NCBI RefSeq assembly: GCF_018861295.1
Contig: NZ_JAHLDM010000002.1
Coordinates: forward strand, 287,691 to 351,690
Direction of reading: 5' to 3'
From: Clostridium_AD estertheticum_D
GTDB lineage: Bacteria > Bacillota > Clostridia > Clostridiales > Clostridiaceae
Length of the DNA stretch: 64,000 bases
The notes under the pieces are model-generated. The model saw nothing but the letters and a program-made list of their open reading frames with translations, was not told the DNA's origin and did not search any database. Made by a program: the position numbers and the translations under genes. This document shows, one piece after another, positions 9,148-19,086 of this stretch; position 1 is the first letter of the stretch; each line of letters begins with the position of its first letter.

Positions 9148-10379
9148 ATGGTATCCTCTCCCAGTATAAGGCTGACAATTGAATCAGCAGATAACTCTTT
9201 AATATCATCAGGTACGTTCTGACCAATTGACACAAAACTAAGCGGTATTTTAGCTGTTTCTAATATGTTTAGTATAGATCCATAAGTGGCAGTTTCATCT
9301 AATTTAGTTACTATTATACTATTATAATTCAAAATTCGATATCCTTCAATAATATATTTCATGTCTCTATTTTTAGTTGTAGAGCTTAGAACTAAATGGA
9401 TATTTTTAGTATCTGCTTTTTCTACAAATGTTCGAAGTTCAGCTATTTGCATTTTATTTTTACTACTTCGTCCTGTAGTATCAATTAAAACTACCTCACA
9501 TTCACTCATACTTTCTATTGCCTTGTCCATATCATTCATATTATATACAACCTTAAAAGGTAAGTTCATAATATCAGCATAAGCTTTTAACTGTTCTACT
9601 GCACCTATTCTATAAGTATCTACAGTAATCAGCCCTACTTTTTTCCCTTCAGCTAGAGCAAGCTTACCTGCAAGTTTTGCTATAGTTGTAGTTTTCCCTA
9701 CACCCGTTGGACCTACAAGCACTATTCTACCTTGGAGTTTTGGTTTGGTTATATGAATCATTTCTTTTAATACAATTTTTAATTTTTCAAGATCTGGTTT
9801 TTCAGTTTTATTATTCTTAATTTTCACCATTATGTTTTCAATGTTTTCACTATCTACATCATTATCAAATAATATTTTTTCTATGTCACTCTTTTGATTT
9901 TCTATTGGCTTGCCCGTAATTGTTGGCTCTCTCTTTTGAGAGAGAGAACTAATCATAGTTTTCATTTCCATCATTTCACTCATTAAATTCTCTGAATTAT
10001 TATCACTTTGCTTAGAAACTTTATGTACACTGCTATTTTGTTTTTGGACTACTCTTGAGTTATTTACATTTTCATTTTCTTGCTGCACAACTTTTTTTAT
10101 TGCTTCTATACTGTTTAGTTCAATACTATTTAGTTCCATGTTGTTTAATTCATTACTATTTCGACTATCACTATTACCCTTTACAGTATTTTGTTTTTTC
10201 TCATTTACTTCATTTTCAACTGCAGCGGTAACTTCAATACTTTTTGCAGAAAAGAATCCCTTTATTCCTGGCTTTCTAATCTTCCTTTGACTTATAATTA
10301 CTGCATCTCTTCCTAGTTCATATCTTATTCTTGTCATGGCCTCATTCATGGTATTAACTATATAACGCTTTATAATCAT
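9141..10379 (-). CDS. flhF: flagellar biosynthesis GTPase FlhF (SRP family)
   Basis: 412 residues. An N-terminal B domain begins MIIKRYIVNTMNEAM. A long low-complexity linker follows, with Asn/Ser/Glu repeats such as NNMELNSIELNSIEAI. The SRP-type G domain has P-loop VGPTGVGKTTTIAKLAG near residue 225, DTYRIGAVEQLKAYA, DTTGRSSKN and TKLDET. FlhF sets where and how flagella form. It overlaps flhA by four bases (ATGA). Confidence 0.95.
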   Translation of the reverse strand: MIIKRYIVNTMNEAMTRIRYELGRDAVIISQRKIRKPGIKGFFSAKSIEVTAAVENEVNEKKQNTVKGNSDSRNSNELNNMELNSIELNSIEAIKKVVQQENENVNNSRVVQKQNSSVHKVSKQSDNNSENLMSEMMEMKTMISSLSQKREPTITGKPIENQKSDIEKILFDNDVDSENIENIMVKIKNNKTEKPDLEKLKIVLKEMIHITKPKLQGRIVLVGPTGVGKTTTIAKLAGKLALAEGKKVGLITVDTYRIGAVEQLKAYADIMNLPFKVVYNMNDMDKAIESMSECEVVLIDTTGRSSKNKMQIAELRTFVEKADTKNIHLVLSSTTKNRDMKYIIEGYRILNYNSIIVTKLDETATYGSILNILETAKIPLSFVSIGQNVPDDIKELSADSIVSLILGEDTIC

Positions 10380-12442
10380 TGTAGAGTCACGACTCCTTCA
10401 GTTTTAATCTCAACTTCATTTGGTATCTCATTAAGAGAAAGCACAGATACTGTAGGAAATACCATTTCAATTAACCTTCTGAATGCTGGTCTTATCTTAG
10501 GAGATACAAGTATCACTGGTTGGTTATTGTGAAAATAAATTGTATTAATATTTTCTTTAATAGAATTTAATATTTTGGAAGTTGTCTCTGGATCAACTGC
10601 TGGGAAAGAACCTTGAAGAGATTTCTGAATATTATTTGATACAATATTCTCAATTTCAGGTGAAAGTGTCATAATTGTCATAACACCATTCTCGTCAATT
10701 AGTCCATTACAAATGCTTCGTCCAAGTGAGAAACGTACATACTCTGTTAATACTTCTATGTCCTTTGTTATTCTCGAATTATCTGCTAGAGATTCTAGAA
10801 TAGTTACCATATCCTTTATAGCTACCTTTTCTTTAAGAAGACTTTGAAGAACCTTTTGTACTTCACCAATGGTCATAAGATCTGGTATTAATTCTTCAAC
10901 TACGGTATTATATTTTTCTTTAACCGAATCAATTAATAATTTAGTTTCCTGCCTTCCTAGAAGTTCGAAAGCATGATTCTTAATAGTTTCGGTTAAATGA
11001 GTTACCATTACAGTAGTTGGATCTACCACTGTTAAGCCCTTGATTTCAGCATCTTCTCTTTGATCATTATTTATCCATACTGCTGGTAATCCAAAGGTTG
11101 GTTCAACAGTATTAATGCCTTGAATAGTAATATCTTCTGAACTTGGATCAATACAAAGTAACATGCTTGGCATTAATTCACCTTTTATTATTACGGTACC
11201 TCTTATCTTAACTACGTATTCATTTGTTTTTAGTTGCAAATTATCTTTAATTCTGATAGGTTGTACAACAATTCCCATCTCGAGTGCACATTGCCTTCTT
11301 ACAGATGCTATTCTTTGTAACAAATCTCCGCCTGTAGCTTCATCTGCAAGTGGTATTAATCCATAACCAATCTCTATCTCCATAGGTTCTACAGAAATCA
11401 AGTTCATTACATCCTCCGGTTCCCTATTTTCTGTTTCAAAAGATTCTTGTTCTTCAGTTTCTGATTTTATTATCTTTTGATCTTTTTCATCCTTATTCAA
11501 GAAATAAGCACTGGTTGCCATAGCAATAGCGAGTATTATAAAAACAATATGTGGCATTCCTGGAATACAAGCCAAAACTACAAGCACTACTGATGCTAAA
11601 GCAATAACTTTTGGGAATGTAGTAAGTTGCGATGTTATTTGGGTTCCCAAATTCACAGTACTACCAGATCTAGTAACTAAAATACCTGATGCAGTTGATA
11701 TTAAAAGAGCTGGTATCTGACTTACAAGTCCATCTCCAACTGTTAACCTAACATAAGTAGTTGCAGCTGTCCCAATTGGCATACCAAGCATTACTACCCC
11801 TATTATTATCCCACCGAAGATATTAATTATAGTAATAATTATACCTGCTATTGCATCTCCTTTTACGAATTTTGAAGCTCCATCCATAGCTCCATAGAAA
11901 CTAGCTTCATCTTGAAGTTTTGTTCTTCGCTCTCTTGCCTGGTCTTCAGTTATAACGCCTGCATTCAAATCAGCATCTATACTCATTTGTTTACCTGGCA
12001 TAGCGTCTAGCGTAAATCTAGCAGAAACTTCTGATACACGCCCAGCACCGCTTGTAATAACAACAAACTGTATAATTATTATTATTAAGAAAATAATTAT
12101 TCCGACTACATAATTACCACCAACAACAAACTCACCAAAAGCTTCTATAATATCTCCTGCATAAGCCTGTGTTAATACAAGTCTTGTAGATGAAATATTT
12201 AGTGCTAACCTTAAAAGTGTGGTAATAAGTAATAATGTTGGGAAAACTGAAAATTGCAAAACTTCTGTCGTAAACATTGTTAATAATAAAATCACAACTG
12301 CGAGTGTAATATTAAATGCAATTATTACATCAAGAAGTTTGGGTGGTAATGGAATAATAATCATAAGAACTATTGCGATTACACCAAATGCAACTAATAC
12401 GTCCAAATTATTCTTTATCTTAAACTTTGCTTTTTCAGCCAC
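10376..12442 (-). CDS. flhA: flagellar type III export gate protein FlhA
   Basis: About 688 residues from the GTG at 12442, which has AAAGGA eight bases upstream; an ATG at 12451 directly abuts that ribosome site and is less likely. Eight N-terminal membrane segments, the FHIPEP-family signature DEASFYGAMDGASKFVKGDAIAG split over residues about 175-200, then the cytosolic FlhA-C domain that docks chaperone-substrate complexes. FlhA and the FlhB part of the neighbouring fusion form the substrate-switching export platform. Confidence 0.96.
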   Translation of the reverse strand: MAEKAKFKIKNNLDVLVAFGVIAIVLMIIIPLPPKLLDVIIAFNITLAVVILLLTMFTTEVLQFSVFPTLLLITTLLRLALNISSTRLVLTQAYAGDIIEAFGEFVVGGNYVVGIIIFLIIIIIQFVVITSGAGRVSEVSARFTLDAMPGKQMSIDADLNAGVITEDQARERRTKLQDEASFYGAMDGASKFVKGDAIAGIIITIINIFGGIIIGVVMLGMPIGTAATTYVRLTVGDGLVSQIPALLISTASGILVTRSGSTVNLGTQITSQLTTFPKVIALASVVLVVLACIPGMPHIVFIILAIAMATSAYFLNKDEKDQKIIKSETEEQESFETENREPEDVMNLISVEPMEIEIGYGLIPLADEATGGDLLQRIASVRRQCALEMGIVVQPIRIKDNLQLKTNEYVVKIRGTVIIKGELMPSMLLCIDPSSEDITIQGINTVEPTFGLPAVWINNDQREDAEIKGLTVVDPTTVMVTHLTETIKNHAFELLGRQETKLLIDSVKEKYNTVVEELIPDLMTIGEVQKVLQSLLKEKVAIKDMVTILESLADNSRITKDIEVLTEYVRFSLGRSICNGLIDENGVMTIMTLSPEIENIVSNNIQKSLQGSFPAVDPETTSKILNSIKENINTIYFHNNQPVILVSPKIRPAFRRLIEMVFPTVSVLSLNEIPNEVEIKTEGVVTLQ

Positions 12443-12457
12443 AAATATCATCCTTTA

Positions 12458-14293
12458 CTATTTTTTCTTCAGTTTATACACCAACGCTAATATCTCTGCT
12501 ACTGCTTGATACATATCAGCTGGTATTTCTGAGCCTATCTCTAATTCTTTGTATATTAACCTTGCTAAAGGTTTATTTTCAATAATTGGGATATCATTTT
12601 CACTTGCAATTTCTTTTATCTTTATTGCCACATTATCTGCGCCAATAGCCACAACTATAGGTGCTCCATCCCCTCCTTGCTCATACTTAATTGCAATAGC
12701 TAAGTGGGTTGGATTTGTAATGACAACTGTTGCATCAGGTACGTCTTGCATCATTCTACCAGACGCCATTTCTCTTTGTTTCTGCCTGATTTTTGATTTA
12801 ATCAAAGGATCTCCTTCTTGTTGCTTATATTCTTCCTTGATTTCCTGCATACTCATTTTTAGTTCTTTATTATGTTTATATTTCTGATAAGCGAAATCAA
12901 TTACAGATATTATAAGCATAACTATTGCTATTTTAAAAAATATATCTATAACTAGACTTCCAAAGGCCGCCAAAATAGCCTCTATTTTCAAACTCCCATA
13001 ATTCATTATTTGCATATAGTTGTCTTTTACAAATTTATAAGCTATAACTGATATAAGAGTAACTATAGTTAAATTTTTAATCAAATCCACCACTGATCTC
13101 ATGGAAAATATTTTCTTAAACCCACTTATAGGATTTAGTTTTTTAAGATCTGGTTTAAGTGGTTCACTTGTAAATATAAATCCAGATTGCATAAGGCTTG
13201 CAACTATTCCCATTATCATAATAGGGACAACAATCGGCAAAATTAAAATACCAAATTTCAAAACCGATACCAAAAGTACAGTTTTAAAAGTATACTCAGT
13301 AAGTGTAAATGTTAAATAATTGTTTAAGAAAAGAATTACTATACCTTTTAAATTGTCTAGAGTATATGCCCCAAGCGTAATCATCAGAATTGTTACTGTG
13401 AGTAGTGTTGTGGTAGAAGATAATTCCTTACTTTTAGCAACTTGACCCTTTTTCTTTGAGTCACTTTTCTTCTTAGGTGTAGCATCTTCAGTTTTTTCAC
13501 CACTATCAGATGAGACAAAAACAAGTAGTGGTATTACTTTATAAAGCCCCTTGATTATATCTGGAATAGTGTAAAAAGAATTCACTATTAAAGATATAGC
13601 AGCAGGAAGCACTAATGAAAAACAAGCAAGTCCTATTACTATTTTTATTGGCATACCTAAAATCATAACATTTAATTGTGGTACTGTTCTTGAAACAAGA
13701 CCAATACTTAAATCTGTTATAATAATTATTAAAATAATCGGTATTGCTATTTTTAATCCAAGTGTGAAAAACTCTATGAAAACTTTCAGCATCATCATAG
13801 CAGTTTGTTGCGATAATATAAATTTCCCAATTTCAACATTGTTGAATGAATCAATAATTGCTCTAATTAACATATGGTGGCCATCCACCACAAAAAACAT
13901 TACCATACTTACCCAGTAAAGCAAATTTCCAAGTACAGTAACATTCTCGTTAGATATCGGATCAAACATACTCATCATAGAAAATCCGATTTGAAAATCC
14001 ATAAGTTGCCCAGCCATTTGCGCAGAGTAAAAACAAAACTTTGTTAAGTACCCAAGCATTAAACCAGTAACAACCTCTGCTAGTGAAAATATTATGAGCG
14101 TTCCATTATTAGTAATTAAATTTACATTTTGATAATTAATACCTGGCATAATTATAAAAGTGAAAACAGCACAAAATCCGACCTTAAGCAAAGCAGGGGC
14201 AGATTTAGGGAAGAAAATTGGTATACTCATAAAGAATGCTGATATTCTAAGGAGTACCATGATAAAGCCTAAATAGTAAGCCATATTAGTCAA
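12458..14293 (-). CDS. fliR-flhB: fused FliR-FlhB flagellar export protein
   Basis: 611 residues. Residues 1 to about 258 are FliR (RISAFFMSIP, MDFQIGFSMMSMFDP). The rest is FlhB, starting DSGEKTEDATPKKKSDSKKKGQ with no stop between. The autocleavage site NPTH is intact at about residues 527-530, so the specificity switch should still work. FliR-FlhB fusions are known in several clostridia; FliR and FlhB touch each other in the export gate. The likely start is TTG at 14293 (AGGTGGA seven bases upstream); ATG at 14284 is an alternative. Confidence 0.95.
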   Translation of the reverse strand: MTNMAYYLGFIMVLLRISAFFMSIPIFFPKSAPALLKVGFCAVFTFIIMPGINYQNVNLITNNGTLIIFSLAEVVTGLMLGYLTKFCFYSAQMAGQLMDFQIGFSMMSMFDPISNENVTVLGNLLYWVSMVMFFVVDGHHMLIRAIIDSFNNVEIGKFILSQQTAMMMLKVFIEFFTLGLKIAIPIILIIIITDLSIGLVSRTVPQLNVMILGMPIKIVIGLACFSLVLPAAISLIVNSFYTIPDIIKGLYKVIPLLVFVSSDSGEKTEDATPKKKSDSKKKGQVAKSKELSSTTTLLTVTILMITLGAYTLDNLKGIVILFLNNYLTFTLTEYTFKTVLLVSVLKFGILILPIVVPIMIMGIVASLMQSGFIFTSEPLKPDLKKLNPISGFKKIFSMRSVVDLIKNLTIVTLISVIAYKFVKDNYMQIMNYGSLKIEAILAAFGSLVIDIFFKIAIVMLIISVIDFAYQKYKHNKELKMSMQEIKEEYKQQEGDPLIKSKIRQKQREMASGRMMQDVPDATVVITNPTHLAIAIKYEQGGDGAPIVVAIGADNVAIKIKEIASENDIPIIENKPLARLIYKELEIGSEIPADMYQAVAEILALVYKLKKK

Positions 14294-14304
14294 AACAATT
14301 CCAC

Positions 14305-14574
14305 CTAACCTCCCATATTAGCTATAAGTGCAAAAATCCTAGTAGTAAAATCAAGCATTATATGAAGCATCCAACTACCCATTAATAAGCCAATTAGTGC
14401 TACTGCAACGAGTTTTGGCACAAAAGTCAATGTTTGCTCTTGAATTTGAGTAGTAGCTTGGAATATACTTATTATTAGCCCTACTACAGTAGCTACAACT
14501 AAAATTGGAGCAGATACCATTATCGCAGTATAGATAGCATCTTTTATTACGGATAATACAATATTCTCTGTCAT
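14305..14574 (-). CDS. fliQ: flagellar export gate protein FliQ
   Basis: 89 residues, full length for FliQ, with two membrane helices and the conserved PILVVATVVGLIISIFQATTQIQ segment. It packs around the FliP pore in the export gate. It lies between fliP and fliR as usual. Confidence 0.95.
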   Translation of the reverse strand: MTENIVLSVIKDAIYTAIMVSAPILVVATVVGLIISIFQATTQIQEQTLTFVPKLVAVALIGLLMGSWMLHIMLDFTTRIFALIANMGG

Positions 14575-14584
14575 TTAATTCACC

Positions 14585-15409
14585 TCAACTAAAACTCATA
14601 ATCAACGCTTTTGCAAGCAAATTCCATCCATCAACCATAACAAATAACAATAATTTAAATGGGAGAGAAATCATAACTGGTGGTAACATCATCATACCCA
14701 TAGCCATAAGTATACTACCTGTTACTATATCTATTATAATAAACGGTATAAACAGTAAAAATCCCATTTCAAAAGCTCGCCTTAATTCACTTATTATAAA
14801 TGATGGCACAACAGCATATAATGGTACTTTGTCATATGTAACTACAGGTTTTCCATTTTTAAGTATTTCTTTTCCATTACCATCAACTTGATTTTTAACT
14901 GTATCTTGTAATTTACCTACATCTAAGAAAAGTTTTAAATCCTTTGCTCTTGTCTGTTTTAACATAAAGTCCCTCATGGGTTTCGAACCTTTTTCAATTG
15001 CAACCTTTTGAGTTATTTTACTGTTTAAATAAGGAGTTAAAGCCTCACTATTGATTTTTGTAAATGTGGGAGCCATAGTAAAAAATGTTAAAAATAGAGC
15101 AAGTCCAATTATAACCTCTTTCGGTACTGCATTTTGAATACCTATAGCACTTTTGAATAATGATAAGACTATAATTATTCTTACAAAACTTGTAGACATT
15201 ATAATAATTGATGGCAATAAGGTAAGTACTGTTAGAAGCACTAATAACTTAATATTATCAACATACTCCTTTGGTGTACTTGCATTATCAACTGAAATAT
15301 TAATTTTAGGTATTGGTATTGTAGTTGCATGTACAATGCTTATCGTAGCTATACATGTTATAGCAAGAGCCAGAGCAAAAACAAACAAATTTTTATTTTT
15401 TATTTTCAT
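14585..15409 (-). CDS. fliP: flagellar export gate pore protein FliP
   Basis: 274 residues with an N-terminal signal sequence, then TLLPSIIIMSTSFVRIIIVLS and FIPFIIIDIVTGSILMAMGMMMLPP, both FliP signatures, and four membrane helices. FliP pentamers line the export pore. The 45-residue periplasmic segment (KDLKLFLDVGK...VPLYAVVPS) is slightly longer than the E. coli one. The gene overlaps the end of fliO by 17 bases. Confidence 0.95.
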   Translation of the reverse strand: MKIKNKNLFVFALALAITCIATISIVHATTIPIPKINISVDNASTPKEYVDNIKLLVLLTVLTLLPSIIIMSTSFVRIIIVLSLFKSAIGIQNAVPKEVIIGLALFLTFFTMAPTFTKINSEALTPYLNSKITQKVAIEKGSKPMRDFMLKQTRAKDLKLFLDVGKLQDTVKNQVDGNGKEILKNGKPVVTYDKVPLYAVVPSFIISELRRAFEMGFLLFIPFIIIDIVTGSILMAMGMMMLPPVMISLPFKLLLFVMVDGWNLLAKALIMSFS

Positions 15410-15773
15410 ATCTAACTTCCTCTTTAGTTTGCTTTTTCAAAATATGTTTTTTGAATAAATCCTTCATATCTTCATATTGGGGTAGCTCTTTAATTTTTTC
15501 TATTTTTATAATTTCTTCGCTAGGTAGTTCAAATAGAATTTTAATATCATTTAAACTTGATGATACAGCATAGGCTTTATCACCGATTTTTACAACTGCA
15601 ATACTGTTTTCCTTAGATAAAGAAATTCTATCGAGTATCCTCATATACCTACCATCTTGCAATTTACGAAGTTTGGTTCCTCCATATTTTAATGATAAAT
15701 ATAACATAAATAATATAAAAGGTAAAAATATTATAATTTTAAACATAAATATCCAAAATTCTTTATCTAACAT
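15393..15773 (-). CDS. fliO: flagellar export assembly protein FliO/FliZ
   Basis: 126 residues. One N-terminal transmembrane helix (residues about 7-26) precedes a small cytosolic beta domain with MRILDRISLSKENSIAVVKIGDKAYAVS, typical of FliO, which helps FliP assemble. Placement directly before fliP supports the call although the family is weakly conserved. Confidence 0.85.
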   Translation of the reverse strand: MLDKEFWIFMFKIIIFLPFILFMLYLSLKYGGTKLRKLQDGRYMRILDRISLSKENSIAVVKIGDKAYAVSSSLNDIKILFELPSEEIIKIEKIKELPQYEDMKDLFKKHILKKQTKEEVRYENKK

Positions 15774-15781
15774 AATATCAC

Positions 15782-16243
15782 CTACTGTACCAATAAATCA
15801 TTAAAATATATATGATCTACTTTGCCTTTTGTTAAAACTGGGTTTATTTTAGCTATTATCTCTTTCTTTATAAGATCAACACCAGCATCACTAAAATCAG
15901 TTGTTTTCTTAGATCTAAGAATTTTAATAACTAAATCCCTAATAACTGGCTTTTGTTCTTTTAGTTCTGTAGATAATTCCTCATTTTCCCCATACCCAAC
16001 ATAAACCAATACCTTTAGGTACCTTTTTGCATCACTATCTGTTAAATTCACTAAGCATTCATCTAATGAATAAGTCACCACTTTTGTCTCTACAGCCTTA
16101 GCCGTTGAAGTAGTAGAAGTCGTCGCTCCTTTTTTGCCAGCTAACATCATACCGCCAAAGGCTGCCCCCCCAACTACAATTAGTCCGAGTAATACTATAA
16201 TAACTAATTTTAACGAATTTCCTTTTTTTGGTTTTTCACTCAT
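15782..16243 (-). CDS. fliL: flagellar basal-body-associated protein FliL
   Basis: 153 residues. A basic cytoplasmic start, one transmembrane helix (about 12-32), a Ser/Thr linker and the extracytoplasmic FliL domain (YSLDECLVNLTDSDAKRYLKV, VIRDLVIKILRSKKTTDF). FliL rings surround and support the stator. It overlaps motB by four bases. Confidence 0.93.
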   Translation of the reverse strand: MSEKPKKGNSLKLVIIVLLGLIVVGGAAFGGMMLAGKKGATTSTTSTAKAVETKVVTYSLDECLVNLTDSDAKRYLKVLVYVGYGENEELSTELKEQKPVIRDLVIKILRSKKTTDFSDAGVDLIKKEIIAKINPVLTKGKVDHIYFNDLLVQ

Positions 16244-16974
16244 TTCGTAATGGCCTCCTTATCATTTGCAACAATTAATATATTTACTCTTCTATTTAAA
16301 GCTCTATTAGCATCACTACTATTTGCTACAATAGGTTGATATTCACCACAAGCTACAGATTTAAATCGGTTTGGACGCGCTTGACCCTTTGTCACCACAA
16401 AATACTCAAGTACTTGTAGCGCTCTATCTGAAGATAATTGCCAATTGTTTTTATATTTAGAATTATTAATTGGTTCATTATCCGTATGTCCCTCTATTAC
16501 AATATCATTAGGAAATGTAGATATTAGTGCATTTATTGCATTTAATACTGACTTACTTTTATCTATAATTTCTGCATTACCACTCTCAAATATAATATTT
16601 TCACGAAGTTGAATTATAACTCCCCTATTGTCAGTTTTTATCTCAACTATTGACTCTAATTTTTTGTTTTTTATGAAACCTTGAACCTTTTTATAAATAC
16701 TTTGTGTATCACTACCTGTTGCTCCAGATTGTAATGGTAACCCAACTAATGGAACATCTCCATCTTTCACATTAAAATTCAAACTATTTTTTGTCGTTTC
16801 GCCCGTTAATACAGATTGAAAAGATGATGCAACTTGTTTAAACTTAGTTGCATCAACTGTTGAAAAAGAATATAATACTACGAAAAAAGTTAGAAGAAGT
16901 GTCATTGTATCTGCAAAGGTAGACAACCAAGTATCTGTTCGTATCTCTGGTCTAATCTTCTTTTTTCTAGACAT
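16240..16974 (-). CDS. motB: flagellar stator protein MotB
   Basis: 244 residues from the ATG at 16974, which has AGGTGA upstream; a GTG six bases earlier lies within that site. The plug/transmembrane region WLSTFADTMTLLLTFFVVLYSF carries the proton- or sodium-binding Asp at residue 22. The C-terminal OmpA-like peptidoglycan domain has IEGHTDNEP and SSDRALQV. With MotA it forms the ion-driven stator. It overlaps motA by about eight bases. Confidence 0.95.
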   Translation of the reverse strand: MSRKKKIRPEIRTDTWLSTFADTMTLLLTFFVVLYSFSTVDATKFKQVASSFQSVLTGETTKNSLNFNVKDGDVPLVGLPLQSGATGSDTQSIYKKVQGFIKNKKLESIVEIKTDNRGVIIQLRENIIFESGNAEIIDKSKSVLNAINALISTFPNDIVIEGHTDNEPINNSKYKNNWQLSSDRALQVLEYFVVTKGQARPNRFKSVACGEYQPIVANSSDANRALNRRVNILIVANDKEAITK

Positions 16975-17779
16975 TCCCACTCACCTCAACTACTTTCGCC
17001 TGTTCTTCAATAAATTTAATTCTATCCCCAGGTGATAGATAAGTGGTTAATCTTTCCTTAACACTCCTTGGATTTACTCCAGATTGTATTGAAAGTATTC
17101 CCTCAAGCATCATTTCTCGATTATTTACTTCAATACTAGATTTATAGGTTAAATTATGTGCCATAGGTATTAATACTAAATTTGCAAGTAATGCACCATA
17201 AAAGGTAGTTATTAATGCTTTCCCCATACCAGAAGCTACTGCCGAGGCATCACTTAAACTTGATAGCATTTGAATAAGTCCTATAAGTGTACCAAGCATA
17301 CCAAAAGCTGGCGCATAAGCTGCCCAAGCTTTTAACATATTAATCCCATCCTCGTGGCGCCTTTCCATTTCATCCGTTTCCAGCTCCATAACTTCTTTTA
17401 TTGTTTCAGGGTCTAGACCATCAACAACCATTTGAAGCCCTTTTTTTAAAAATTTATCAGGCAATAGTGCTATGTCATCCTCAAGAGATAGAAGTCCACC
17501 TTGTCTTGCTTTTTTAGATAAACTTATAAAACAATCAATGATTTCTGTACTAGCTGATGTGTTTTCTTTAAATGATTGTCTTATAATTTTTTTAACTCTC
17601 TTCATTGCTGAAATAGGATAAGCTATAAGCAGTGCAGCAAATGATCCACCCACAGTAATTGCTATAGAAGCTGGGTCAAAAAATATTTTTAAGTTAGTTC
17701 CACCAGATGCCATCCCCCATACCGTTAACCCAAATCCTACCACTATTCCAATAGTGGTCAAAAAATCATGCTTCTTCAT
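16967..17779 (-). CDS. motA: flagellar stator protein MotA
   Basis: 270 residues, four membrane helices, with the signature AFGMLGTLIGLIQMLSSL and the cytoplasmic loop LETDEMERRHEDG that contacts FliG. The conserved Pro of the channel helix (YAPAFGMLG) is present. It precedes motB within the operon. Confidence 0.95.
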   Translation of the reverse strand: MKKHDFLTTIGIVVGFGLTVWGMASGGTNLKIFFDPASIAITVGGSFAALLIAYPISAMKRVKKIIRQSFKENTSASTEIIDCFISLSKKARQGGLLSLEDDIALLPDKFLKKGLQMVVDGLDPETIKEVMELETDEMERRHEDGINMLKAWAAYAPAFGMLGTLIGLIQMLSSLSDASAVASGMGKALITTFYGALLANLVLIPMAHNLTYKSSIEVNNREMMLEGILSIQSGVNPRSVKERLTTYLSPGDRIKFIEEQAKVVEVSGNV

Positions 17780-17790
17780 GCAATTGCCTC

Positions 17791-17982
17791 CTAAAACTTG
17801 CCAGTAAATATCCTATTCTTATACTTTATTACCTCTTCAATTACCTCATCTGTACTTTCAATCACAATATACTTTTTTCCATTTGTTAAGGTTATTAATG
17901 TTTCTGGCATTATTTCAATCTTTTCTATAACCTCTGCATTTAAAACAAATTCTTTATTATTTAAGCCTGTAAGTTTTATCAT
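17791..17982 (-). CDS. flbD: FlbD/SwrD family small flagellar protein
   Basis: 63 residues: MIKLTGLNNKEFVLNAEVIEKIE and a TLTNGKKYIV strand. In Bacillus the homologue SwrD raises stator torque. The position between flgE and motA is the conserved one. Confidence 0.9.
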   Translation of the reverse strand: MIKLTGLNNKEFVLNAEVIEKIEIMPETLITLTNGKKYIVIESTDEVIEEVIKYKNRIFTGKF

Positions 17983-18009
17983 GGGCCCTCCTATGATACT
18001 TTACTTATT

Positions 18010-19011
18010 CTATCTCTTTAGACCTATTATATCCTGTAGTATTTCATCTCCTGTGGTAATAGTCTTACCCATTGCCTGGAATGCTCTACTTGCAACAATC
18101 ATATCTGTAAACTGCTCAGCTAAATCAACATTTGACATTTCAAGCATTCCAGAAAGCATACTGCCGTAGGCTTTGCTGTTGTCATTAGTAGCATCAGCTG
18201 CTAATCCTGATCTAACCACCGCTTGTCCCGAGTTAGAAGTACTTGTATATAAATTTTTACCAACCTTACTTAATCCTGCTGGATTATTAAAGGATGCCAT
18301 AGCAATCTGTCCAATTACAGTTACACCATCACCCTCTAACGTAGCTTTAATAGTTCCATCCTTTTCTATTGAAAAAGATTTCACCTTTTTTGCATCATCA
18401 CCTTCCCCTATTGTGTCTGGTATTGATAATGCTATAAGACCCTCATCTGCTTTTGGTAGAGTTGTTTTATCATTTGCATTTACAAACTTTGTGGTAGTTT
18501 TACCATCAGTTCCGTTAGTTAAGCTACCACCTACAGAGTAACCCATAACCCTAAGCCCATCTGATGTTAATAAATGACCTGCATCATCTAGTGTTAAAGC
18601 TCCATCTCTTGTGTAAGAAATATCAAATCCACTAGGTTTAGTTGCATCAATTTTATGATCGGTATCCAATGATACACTCCCTCCAATAGCTCCAGTAGCA
18701 ACTATTAAATAACCTTCTCCATCCATAGCAACATCTAAATTTCTAGAAGTTGGCTGCATCATGCCTTGTCCTACCATAGTATCTATTCCTGCAATTTGCA
18801 CTCCTAGTCCTATCTGCTTTCCATTAACTCCACCCGTATTTGTTGATGATGAAGATGCATCAGACATACTTTGACTTACCATATCTTGAAATCTAACTCT
18901 CGAGCTTTTAAAAGCTGTAGTTCCACAGTTAGCTATGTTATTTGCTATAATATCTAATTTAGTCTGATTTGCTTTCATTCCACTTATTCCTGCATATAAT
19001 GATCTTAACAT
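18010..19011 (-). CDS. flgE: flagellar hook protein FlgE
   Basis: 333 residues, short for a hook protein but typical of Firmicutes. The N-terminus MLRSLYAGISGMKANQTKLDII and NNIANCGTTAFK are conserved. The centre has GQGMMQPTSRNLDVAMDGEGYLIV, and the C-terminus NVDLAEQFTDMIVASRAFQA. It polymerises into the hook after FlgD caps the rod. Unlike the FlgF/FlgG genes it follows flgD and the operon-specific gene, which fixes its identity. Confidence 0.92.
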   Translation of the reverse strand: MLRSLYAGISGMKANQTKLDIIANNIANCGTTAFKSSRVRFQDMVSQSMSDASSSSTNTGGVNGKQIGLGVQIAGIDTMVGQGMMQPTSRNLDVAMDGEGYLIVATGAIGGSVSLDTDHKIDATKPSGFDISYTRDGALTLDDAGHLLTSDGLRVMGYSVGGSLTNGTDGKTTTKFVNANDKTTLPKADEGLIALSIPDTIGEGDDAKKVKSFSIEKDGTIKATLEGDGVTVIGQIAMASFNNPAGLSKVGKNLYTSTSNSGQAVVRSGLAADATNDNSKAYGSMLSGMLEMSNVDLAEQFTDMIVASRAFQAMGKTITTGDEILQDIIGLKR

Positions 19012-19086
19012 AATATTACCTCCATTTTTTTAGTAATCACTTTGCTTCCGTCATTCCACAAAGTTAAGCTCCCTATAAGGTCCAGC

